Below are positions 8,538-18,220 of a stretch of 64,000 bases of DNA, one piece after another. The number at the start of each line of letters is the position of its first letter. The first letter of the stretch is position 1. The translations under genes and the position numbers were made by a program. The stretch is from Archangium gephyra (lineage in GTDB: Bacteria > Myxococcota > Myxococcia > Myxococcales > Myxococcaceae), in contig QFQP01000020.1 of the NCBI GenBank assembly GCA_003243425.1, positions 1 to 64,000 on the forward strand, read 5' to 3'. The notes beneath the pieces were generated by a model. That model was not told the DNA's origin. It ran no database searches and saw nothing but the letters and a program-made list of their open reading frames with translations.

Positions 8538-9731
8538 ATGACGCCCGCCGAGCTGCGCGAGACCGAGTTTCCGATTCTCAAACACACGACGTGGCTCAAC
8601 GCCGCGGCCTCTTCGCCCACGCCTCGCTCTGCCTACCTCGCGATGGAGGGGTTTCTGCGCGAGACGATGGAGAAAGGCGACACCCGCTACCCCGCGTGGG
8701 CCCGCATGAAGGACCAGACGCGTGAACGTTTCGCGCGCTTCATCAACGCGAAGCCGACCGAGATCGCGTTCACGCAGAGCACCAGCTTCGGCTTTCACGT
8801 CATCGCGCAGGCGCTGAAACAACATGGCGTGGAAGAAGTGCTCACACTCGACGCGGAGTTTCCCAGCACCACGCTGCCCCTGCTCTACGACGGGCTGCGG
8901 CTGCGGGCCGTGAAGCAGCGCGCCGACGGCACCTGGCACCTCGACGACCTGGAAGCCGCGCTCACGAAGACGACGGGCGCCATCGCCGTCTCGGCCGTGC
9001 AGTACGCCAGCGGCTTCCGCGTTGACCTCGAGAAGGTCTCGGCGCTGTGTCGCTCCCGGGGGCTGGTGTTCGTCGTCAACGCCGCGCAGGGCCTGGGGCA
9101 CGTGCCCATCGACGTGCAGAAGCTGGGCGCTGATTTCGTGGCGGGCACCAGTCACAAATGGCTCGCCGCGGGTTACGGCACCGGCTCGCTGTTCATCGCG
9201 CAGAAGTGGCTCGAGCGAACGCGGCTGCCCTTCGGGGGCTGGCTGTCGGTGAAGCCCGAAGAGCAGTTTCTTCCGTGGGTGCACGCCGCGCGCAGCCACG
9301 AAGACGAGCGCGCCTTCACGGCGACGGGCACGAAGTTCCGCGCTGAAGCCTCGGCGCTGGAGGCCGGCGCAGGCGCCTGGGTCGGCCTCTACGCACTCGA
9401 CGCGGCCCTCGCGCTCCACGAAGCGGTCGGCGTCGAGAACACGCTTCGTCACAACATCGCGCTGCAGCTGAAGTTGAGGGCGCAGCTGCGCGCGCTCGGG
9501 TTCACGCCGACCACGCCAGACGACCCGGAGACGCTGTCAGGCATCTGCGTGATTCCGGTGAAGGGCCCGCCCATCGACACCGTGCGGGCGCTGTTACGCG
9601 AAGCGAACATCGCCACCACCGCGCGCGGAGGCGGGCTGCGTATTTCCACGCACGTGTTCAACGACGAAAGCGACCTCGACACGCTGGTGAGCGCACTCAA
9701 GCGTCTCGGCGTCGAACCTCACGTGGCATAA
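8538..9731 (+). CDS. Class V aminotransferase (cysteine desulfurase-like fold)
   Basis: PLP-dependent fold-type I enzyme of about 397 residues. The PLP lysine is in 'AGTSHKWLAAGYGTGSLFI' (about residue 207) and the cofactor-ring region in 'VVNAAQGLGHVPIDV'. 'TWLNAAASSPTPRSA' at the N-terminus and 'GGLRISTHVFNDESDLDTLV' at the C-terminus are typical of the NifS/isopenicillin-epimerase-like branch. No catalytic Cys loop of a true desulfurase is evident, so the substrate is open. The frame also allows GTG at 8520; I prefer the ATG at 8538. It is 12 bases before the WYL pair and probably cotranscribed with it. Confidence 0.88.
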   Translation: MTPAELRETEFPILKHTTWLNAAASSPTPRSAYLAMEGFLRETMEKGDTRYPAWARMKDQTRERFARFINAKPTEIAFTQSTSFGFHVIAQALKQHGVEEVLTLDAEFPSTTLPLLYDGLRLRAVKQRADGTWHLDDLEAALTKTTGAIAVSAVQYASGFRVDLEKVSALCRSRGLVFVVNAAQGLGHVPIDVQKLGADFVAGTSHKWLAAGYGTGSLFIAQKWLERTRLPFGGWLSVKPEEQFLPWVHAARSHEDERAFTATGTKFRAEASALEAGAGAWVGLYALDAALALHEAVGVENTLRHNIALQLKLRAQLRALGFTPTTPDDPETLSGICVIPVKGPPIDTVRALLREANIATTARGGGLRISTHVFNDESDLDTLVSALKRLGVEPHVA

Positions 9732-9743
9732 GCGACCCCGCCG

Positions 9744-10742
9744 ATGGACCGCACCGAACGCCTGCTGGATCTGGTCGCCCTCTTTCTCGACGCGCGCGAG
9801 CCGTTGAGCCTCGACGACATTCGCGACGCGTTCCCCGACGAGTACAGCGGCAGCCACGAATCGTCCCAACGCAAGTGGGAGCGCGACAAGAACGAGCTCA
9901 TCGAGCTGGGGCTGCCCATCACCTTCATGCCGCGAACCTCTGAAGACGCGGGCGGCTACGTGATGGACAAAGACGCGTACTACCTGCCGGAGCTGGGGCT
10001 CACGCCCGAAGAGCTCGCGGTGCTCTACGCGGCGGGCTCTGCGGTGCTCACGTCGGGCGCGTTCCCCGGCAAGCAGGACCTCGCGCACGCGCTGCGGAAG
10101 GTCGGCTTCTTCGCTGACGGCCCGCTGCCGGCGCCGAACGTTCGCCTCGAGCTGGGTGGAGTCGCCGACGCGAAGGAGCTGCCCACGCGCCTCGAGGTGC
10201 TGTGGTCGGCCATCAACGGCCGCAAGGCCGTCGAGCTCGACTATTTCTCTCCACACGGCAAGGGCGCCACCACGCGCAAGGTGAACCCCTGGGGCCTCGC
10301 GCTGCGCCGCGGGGTGTGGAACCTCGTCGGCTGGTGTCACCTCCGGCAGGACGTGCGCACCTTTCACGTGCACCGCATTCGCCGGCTGGTGCCCAACCTG
10401 AAGAGCCCGCGTCAGCCCGACTTCGAGGTGCCCGCTGATTTCCGCGTCGACGCATGGGTCGCCAGCTGGCCGTGGCAGCACCGGCTGCACCCGGCGGTCG
10501 ACGTCACCGTGTCGCTCACCGGCGAGCTGGTGCCGCTGGCTGAACAGCTCTTCCCCGTCGCCGCGACGCGCAGGGGTGACCACGCCACGGTCGTCGTCCC
10601 CGCGACCGATCTCGATGGCCTCATCACCTACGTGCTGTCGCTCGGCATCGACGCGCACATCGACGCGCCCGACGACGCGCGGCGCCGCGCCAGGGAACTC
10701 GCGCAGAACGTGCTCACCGCGCACTCGGAGGTCTCGCCGTGA
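9744..10742 (+). CDS. WYL-domain transcriptional regulator (first of pair)
   Basis: The 332-residue protein has an N-terminal helix-turn-helix region ('RLLDLVALFLDAREPLSLDD', about 5-75) and a WYL domain (about 150-235, with 'VELDYFSPHGKG', 'NPWGLALRRGVWNLVGWC' and 'TFHVHRIRRL'), plus the C-terminal WCX-like extension. WYL domains sense nucleic acid or small ligands. Two WYL regulators in tandem, coupled through a GTGA overlap, match the PafB/PafC layout known from actinobacteria, where the heteromer responds to DNA damage. No proteasome or Pup gene is nearby, so the regulated process may differ. Confidence 0.88.
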   Translation: MDRTERLLDLVALFLDAREPLSLDDIRDAFPDEYSGSHESSQRKWERDKNELIELGLPITFMPRTSEDAGGYVMDKDAYYLPELGLTPEELAVLYAAGSAVLTSGAFPGKQDLAHALRKVGFFADGPLPAPNVRLELGGVADAKELPTRLEVLWSAINGRKAVELDYFSPHGKGATTRKVNPWGLALRRGVWNLVGWCHLRQDVRTFHVHRIRRLVPNLKSPRQPDFEVPADFRVDAWVASWPWQHRLHPAVDVTVSLTGELVPLAEQLFPVAATRRGDHATVVVPATDLDGLITYVLSLGIDAHIDAPDDARRRARELAQNVLTAHSEVSP

Positions 10743-11692
10743 ACACTTCGACCGATGGTGGCCGCACGCTGGCCTACGAGCGGCTGCGCCGCCTCTTGTT
10801 CCTGGTGCCGTTCGTCTCTCGCAAGCAGGGTCAGAGCGTCGACGAGGTCGCCAGGGCGGTCGGCGTGACGCGCTCGGAATTGCTGCAGGAGCTCGAGCTG
10901 CTCACCTTCGTCGGCCGTCCTCCGTTTCAGCCGGGCGACTACGTCGACGTGTATGTCGAAGACGACAAGGTCTACGTCGATCTCGATCAACGGCTCTCGG
11001 CCCCACCGCGACTGACGGCCAACGAAGGTGTCGCGCTCGCGGCCGCCGCTGCGCTGCTGAAGCCGGCCGCCGGTGGCGCGCTGGCCACGGCCCTGGAGCG
11101 CCTCGAGAAGGTGCTGCCTCCGCAGGCGCAGGCCCGCTATCGCGACATGACGCGGCAGCTCGACGTCGCGCCAGAAGCGCCCGACGCCGTGTCGTTACTG
11201 TCCCAGGCCATCGTCGAGCACCGCGAAGTGGAGCTCGACTACGTGCCCCTCTCGCGCGGAACAAAGGACCACCGGCGCGTTCAACCGTGGGAGCTCTTCA
11301 GCCATCGCGGGCAGTGGTACCTGTCGGCGTTCTGCCTGACACGTGTTGGTCCGCGGCTCTTCCGCGTCGACCGGCTCGAGGGCCTCACGCTCACCGACAC
11401 GCGCTTCACGCCGCCGCCCGAACCCGCGCACACCCGGCCCGGCGCAGGCGCCATCGAGCGGCCGGTGAAGGTGCGTTTCGCGCCCGAGCTGGCCCGCTGG
11501 CAGAAGGAGCGCTTCGGGGAGGGCGGAGAGCTCCAGGCTGACGGCAGCCTGGTGGTCACGGTGCCCGGTGATTCGGAGCGGTGGTTGACGCGGTGGATCC
11601 TCTCATTCGGCGGTGGCGCGGTGGTGCTCGAACCCGAGTGGGCGAAATGCGCGGTTGCCGACGCTGCTCGCGCATCACTACAGTCGTCGTAA
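10739..11692 (+). CDS. WYL-domain transcriptional regulator (second of pair)
   Basis: The 317-residue protein starts with GTG inside the stop of the first WYL gene. It carries a diverged N-terminal HTH region ('SVDEVARAVGVTRSELLQEL'), a WYL domain (about 150-230; 'REVELDYVPLSRG', 'QPWELFSHRGQWYLSAFC', 'LFRVDRLEGL') and a C-terminal extension. It resembles PafC in length and order of domains. Coupling at a 4-base overlap suggests equal synthesis and a heterodimer with the first WYL protein. The FHA gene begins four bases downstream. Confidence 0.88.
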   Translation: MNTSTDGGRTLAYERLRRLLFLVPFVSRKQGQSVDEVARAVGVTRSELLQELELLTFVGRPPFQPGDYVDVYVEDDKVYVDLDQRLSAPPRLTANEGVALAAAAALLKPAAGGALATALERLEKVLPPQAQARYRDMTRQLDVAPEAPDAVSLLSQAIVEHREVELDYVPLSRGTKDHRRVQPWELFSHRGQWYLSAFCLTRVGPRLFRVDRLEGLTLTDTRFTPPPEPAHTRPGAGAIERPVKVRFAPELARWQKERFGEGGELQADGSLVVTVPGDSERWLTRWILSFGGGAVVLEPEWAKCAVADAARASLQSS

Positions 11693-11696
11693 GCGA

Positions 11697-13289
11697 ATGG
11701 GTTTTCAGCTCGTAATCGCCGAAGGCAAAGAGGCCGGTCGAGAGTTCGAGTTCGATCAAGCCTCCGTGCTCATCGGACGCACCGCGGAGTGCGACGTCAT
11801 CCTCTACGAAGCGGGCGTGTCGCGTAAGCACGCGCGCATCGTCATCGAGGAGGCGTCGTTCTTCATCGAAGACCTCGGCTCGTCGAACGGAACGAAGGTC
11901 AACGGCAGCACCATCAGCGGCAAGCAGTCGTTGAAAGACGGCGACGCCATCTCGATGGGCCCGGTGGTCTTCAACTTCAAGCCCGTCGAGCTGTCGCCAG
12001 AAGACGCTGACACCGACGCGGTGCCGCTCGAAGACGGCGGCGCGCACACCCGCATCGTCTCGGTCTCCGAGATGAAGAAGTCGCGCAACAAGGGCGTGGC
12101 GATGCTGCCCAAAGACGCCAGCCGCGAGCAGGTCGCGGAGATGGGCCGTCGCAGCACCCAGATGATGCCGGTGCTCAAAGGGCCTCGCCCGAGCGTCGGC
12201 TCCGGCTCTCTGCGCAAGTCGACCAGCTCCGGCAGCAAGCCGGCGGCCGCGCGGCTGGCGAACCGTGATTCAGACCTGCCCGCCGGCGTCGAAGTGGGTG
12301 GTGGCGGCCGGCCGCGCCTGGTGCGTGCCTCGGGTGAAAACGCCGTGCTCTCGGCGGCCGACCGCGCGCGCTACAAGCGTGAGGGCCCGCTCGGTGGGCT
12401 CAAGCTGTGGTGGGCCGAAGCCGGTCAGGGCAAGCGCATCGCCGCCAGCGTGGTGGCCGGCATCATCGGCCTGGGGGCGCTGGGCGGCGGCATCTACGCG
12501 GTGATGCCCGGCGAGACCAAGGCCAGGGCCAAGGAACCTGAGGTGCTCGGCAGCAACCCCGTCGAGGCGTCGTTCGGCGTGGGCGAAGGCGTGATGTACG
12601 AGCGCTCCGATTCGAAGACCTTCGACTTCGAGGTGAAGTCGCCGGTGCAGGTGATGGCCATCGTTCACTACATGTCGCGCGACATCGCGTCGAACGACGA
12701 GGTGAACGTCACCGTGAATGGCGTCGACGTGGGTTGGCTGCAGGCCGACACCCTCGACTCGAACGAGGTGGGCCGCGAGAAGATCATTCCCGCGAACCTC
12801 GTCAAGCGCGGCGAGCTCAACACCATCACCTTCGACAACGTGAAGAACCCGCCCGAGAACGACCCGTGGCGAATCTGGAATCTGTGGATCGAAGTGGCGG
12901 TGCTGCCCGAGCGCGACGAAGAAGGGCTCAAGGCCCTCGCCGAAGAGAACTTCAAGCGCGGCGTCGTCGAGTGGGAGCAGCGCGACATCGGCGCGTCGAA
13001 CCGGTGGGACGCGTACCGCAACTTCCGTGAGGCGTGGCTGGCGCTCGAAGCCGTGCCCGAGAGCGAGCGCCCCGCGACGTACCGGCTCGCGCAAGACCGC
13101 ATGAACGAGGCCAAGCGCGCGCTCGACGAGAAGTGCAAGGAGCTGCTGCGCAAGGCGCGCTCCGCGTACAACTTCGGCAAGTTCGACGAGGCCCGCTACG
13201 AGCTCGATCACGTCAACGACTTCTTCCCGTCGCGCGCGCACCCGTGTCAGTACCGCGCCGAGGTCGAACGCCAGGACATGGACCTCTGA
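11697..13289 (+). CDS. FHA-domain membrane protein
   Basis: The product is about 530 residues. An FHA phosphothreonine-binding domain covers about residues 20-100, with the diagnostic 'GVSRKHARIVIEE' and 'EDLGSSNGTKVNG'. A long, low-complexity linker follows, then one transmembrane helix at about 248-268 ('ASVVAGIIGLGALGGGIYAV') and a large C-terminal region containing a beta-rich part and helical, TPR-like repeats. The protein should display FHA in the cytosol and the C-terminal part outside the inner membrane. Phosphorylated partners may come from the Ser/Thr kinases of this genome. The ATG at 11697 lies just after the WYL stop; longer frames overlap that gene. Confidence 0.88.
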   Translation: MGFQLVIAEGKEAGREFEFDQASVLIGRTAECDVILYEAGVSRKHARIVIEEASFFIEDLGSSNGTKVNGSTISGKQSLKDGDAISMGPVVFNFKPVELSPEDADTDAVPLEDGGAHTRIVSVSEMKKSRNKGVAMLPKDASREQVAEMGRRSTQMMPVLKGPRPSVGSGSLRKSTSSGSKPAAARLANRDSDLPAGVEVGGGGRPRLVRASGENAVLSAADRARYKREGPLGGLKLWWAEAGQGKRIAASVVAGIIGLGALGGGIYAVMPGETKARAKEPEVLGSNPVEASFGVGEGVMYERSDSKTFDFEVKSPVQVMAIVHYMSRDIASNDEVNVTVNGVDVGWLQADTLDSNEVGREKIIPANLVKRGELNTITFDNVKNPPENDPWRIWNLWIEVAVLPERDEEGLKALAEENFKRGVVEWEQRDIGASNRWDAYRNFREAWLALEAVPESERPATYRLAQDRMNEAKRALDEKCKELLRKARSAYNFGKFDEARYELDHVNDFFPSRAHPCQYRAEVERQDMDL

Positions 13290-13296
13290 ATCGACC

Positions 13297-13325
13297 ATCG
13301 GCGCGCGCAAACGTTGCGCGCCGAT
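13297..13325 (+). terminator. GC-rich hairpin after the FHA gene
   Basis: ATCGGCGCGC (13297-13306) pairs perfectly with GCGCGCCGAT (13316-13325), starting eight bases after the FHA stop. There is no T-run, so it may be a Rho-dependent boundary or mRNA 3' stabiliser. It separates the WYL/FHA operon from aconitase. Confidence 0.6.
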
Positions 13326-13383
13326 CTCGTGAGCCCAATTGATCGTTGCGATCGCTGACGACGAGGGAAATAAGTCCTTCGCC

Positions 13384-16068
<2,685 letters not shown>

Positions 16069-16091
16069 GGCGAGTCGGTTCGCAGTGATGT

Positions 16092-16127
16092 ACGGCCGTG
16101 AGAGTTCGTCTCTCGCGGCCGTTTCCT
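16092..16127 (+). terminator. Rho-independent-like terminator of acnA
   Basis: ACGGCCGTGAGAG (16092-16104) pairs with CTCTCGCGGCCGT (16110-16122) with one G-U wobble and a TTCGT loop, then TTCCTTT. It lies 24 bases past the acnA stop and is the clearest terminator in the window. Confidence 0.8.
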
Positions 16128-16152
16128 TTGCGGGGCATGGAGTCGGGCTCGA

Positions 16153-16932
16153 ATGAAGCGTGCAGTGTTGGCGCTGGTGCTCGGCCCAGTCGCGATGGTG
16201 GCCGGTGTCGTGGGTTGGTACGTGCTCGAGGCGCGCGCACGCATCGCTGAGAAACGGGCCGCTGCGCAGAACGGACTCCCCGCGCTCATCGCCGAGAGTG
16301 ACCGGGGGCTCGGTTCTTCACTCAACGAGCCCATGTTCGCGAGGCCAGGCGGCGAAGACGCAGGCCCGTGGCTGAACGCACGGCTCGATTTCGAGGGCGT
16401 CTCGAGTACGACGACGCCGCTGTTGTCAGCGCCATGCAGGCAGTTGATGCGCGACTTCAACCAGCGCGAAGACCAGGCACCTCGTGAGCAAATGACCGCG
16501 TGCGACACGAGCGCCTTCTTGCCGCCCGGGGAACGCACGAAAGCGGTGTTGCCCAAGCTGTTCGTGCTCCAGAACCTCGCGAAGCTGCACCGGCTCAAAG
16601 GTCATGCAGCAGGCCAGCTCGAGGCCGCCGCAGACGACGTGCGTCATCTCGCGCGGCTGCTCTTCACTGCGGAGTACCCGCTGACCTCGATGTTCGGCGC
16701 AGCGATGCTCGGGGCACCACGTGGGGTCTCGAAGGAGTTCATTCCCGCGTTTCGCGGCCGGTTGTGGGCCGCGGTGTGGGCGCGCAACCCGATCCTCCGC
16801 GACGCACTCCCCGCCTCGCGTCCCGACGAGCACCGCTTCGTTCGCTGCGTCGGCGCATCGGAAGAGGCCTTCATGCGCCTCGAGCCGTCGCGGCTCACCG
16901 ATGACTGCTGGTTCGAGAACGCGCGGTTTTGA
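16153..16932 (+). CDS. Hypothetical membrane-anchored protein, probably frameshifted
   Basis: I do not recognise the family. The 259-residue frame starts with one hydrophobic helix (about residues 4-24) and is clearly paralogous to the next gene: both share an N-terminal 'MKRAV', the motif 'GEDAGPWLN', 'RHLARLLF'/'RHVARLLF' and 'ENAR' near the end. The paralogue continues for about 90 more residues after 'ENARYE..HPY'. Here the frame stops directly after 'ENARF', while the +1 frame reads on as 'FEREHPYRSPPVA'. A single extra T in the run 16927-16930 explains this. So the gene is either a recent pseudogene or carries an assembly error. Confidence 0.7.
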   Translation: MKRAVLALVLGPVAMVAGVVGWYVLEARARIAEKRAAAQNGLPALIAESDRGLGSSLNEPMFARPGGEDAGPWLNARLDFEGVSSTTTPLLSAPCRQLMRDFNQREDQAPREQMTACDTSAFLPPGERTKAVLPKLFVLQNLAKLHRLKGHAAGQLEAAADDVRHLARLLFTAEYPLTSMFGAAMLGAPRGVSKEFIPAFRGRLWAAVWARNPILRDALPASRPDEHRFVRCVGASEEAFMRLEPSRLTDDCWFENARF

Positions 16933-17092
16933 GCGCGAGCACCCTTACCGTTCGCCGCCGGTCGCATCGCTCACCTGCTCGCGCCTTGGTGGAACGCGTC
17001 GCTGAAGATCAACGAGCCGAAGCCGACGACCTTCCCGCGTGGGCAACTGGCACACGCTGACGCCCGAATCGGCGCAGCGCGCGAAACAGTGA
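16933..17092 (+). pseudogene. Out-of-frame remnant of the C-terminus of the preceding gene
   Basis: After the premature stop, the +1 frame encodes 'FEREHPYRSPP', matching 'YELTHPYQQPP' of the paralogue. Farther on, the original frame reads 'RIAHLLAPWWNASLKINEP' and the +1 frame ends in 'GNWHTLTPESAQRAKQ' with a stop at 17090-17092, loosely like the paralogue's end 'GQWSLATSPSLERLVAK'. The first shift is convincing, the later ones only suggestive. This accounts for most of the 222-base gap before the next gene. Confidence 0.55.
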
Positions 17093-17154
17093 GCAGATGT
17101 GCGCGAGAAACCTCTCGTCGAGCTGGTTCGACGGCGACGTAGACTCGGCGGCGA

Positions 17155-18216
17155 ATGAAGCGTGCGGTGGTCGTGTCGTTGATGGGGCTGCTGCTGCTCT
17201 TCGGCGGACTCATCGGGCTCTACGTCTTCGAAACCAACGAGCTCATCACCGCCAAGCGCGCCGAAGCGGCGGTCGAGCTGCCCCGCCTCATTGCCGAGAC
17301 CGAGTACTTCGCGGGCTCTTTCCTGAAAGACCCGCTCTTCGACCCGATGACCGGCGAAGACGCGGGCCCGTGGCTCAACCCGCTGCTCGGCCTCGAAGAA
17401 CTCTCACAGCCGGCACGGCCCCTGGTCACCGACGAGTGCCGCAAGCTGCTCGACACCTTCGCCTCACGCGAAGGCGAGATCCCCGGCACCGCGCTGATTC
17501 CCTGCGACACCCAGCTGTTCATCGACGCACAGAAATATGGGCGCTGGAGCTTCAACCCCGGACCACGCTCCACGCTCCCGGATGGGCCCCGCAGACAGCT
17601 GGCGATGGCGCGGCTCATCGACCTCCAGCCGCTGGCGAAGATCCACATGCTCAAGGGCGTGGCCACCAACCGCCGCGCCGAATCGGTGGCCGAAGTTCGC
17701 CACGTCGCCAGGCTGCTCTTCAGCGGCGAGTACCTGGTCAACGTGATGTTCGGCATCGCGCTGCTGCGCATCGAACATCGCATCGCCGTGGTGTGCGGCG
17801 CCCCCACCAGCCTCGAGCCGGTGCGCCTCGAGGCGCTCAAGAAGCGCGTGTTCGCGATGATGTTCGCCAACAACGAGCTGCTCGCGACCGACGCGCCCTG
17901 GAAGAACGAGCCGCGCTTCTTCCGCTGCACCGCCATCACCGAACTGGCGTTCATGAAGCGACTGCCGGCACTGCCCGACGACAAGGAGTGCTGGCTCGAG
18001 AACGCGCGCTACGAGCTCACGCACCCGTATCAACAACCTCCCGAAGACCCCTTCGCGATGCTGAGCGGGCCGGCCAGCCTCGGCGGGCAGCTGACGCACG
18101 CGCTCTCGCTGAAGCCTGAACTCGAGCGTCAACTGCTCGCGCTGCAGCAGCTCCCGGCGACCGGCCAGTGGAGCCTCGCCACGTCTCCGTCGCTGGAGCG
18201 CCTGGTCGCGAAGTGA
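17155..18216 (+). CDS. Hypothetical membrane-anchored protein (intact paralogue)
   Basis: Family not recognised. The 353-residue product has one N-terminal transmembrane helix (about residues 5-25, 'VSLMGLLLLFGGLIGLYVF') and a presumably periplasmic, mostly helical domain with two Cys in the first half ('TDECRKLL', 'IPCDTQLF') and others near 'FFRCTAI' and 'KECWLENARY'. Matching Cys positions occur in the shorter neighbour ('APCRQLM', 'TACDTSAF', 'FVRCVGA', 'DDCWFENARF'), which suggests conserved disulfides. This copy seems to be the functional member of a tandem duplication. Its stop is four bases from the convergent hybrid-kinase stop. Confidence 0.75.
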   Translation: MKRAVVVSLMGLLLLFGGLIGLYVFETNELITAKRAEAAVELPRLIAETEYFAGSFLKDPLFDPMTGEDAGPWLNPLLGLEELSQPARPLVTDECRKLLDTFASREGEIPGTALIPCDTQLFIDAQKYGRWSFNPGPRSTLPDGPRRQLAMARLIDLQPLAKIHMLKGVATNRRAESVAEVRHVARLLFSGEYLVNVMFGIALLRIEHRIAVVCGAPTSLEPVRLEALKKRVFAMMFANNELLATDAPWKNEPRFFRCTAITELAFMKRLPALPDDKECWLENARYELTHPYQQPPEDPFAMLSGPASLGGQLTHALSLKPELERQLLALQQLPATGQWSLATSPSLERLVAK

Positions 18217-18220
18217 CGCG

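Noticed and set aside
9744..11692. WYL regulators as part of an anti-phage defence island
   Set aside because: No nuclease, toxin, helicase or other effector gene is nearby; neighbours are metabolic or signalling genes.
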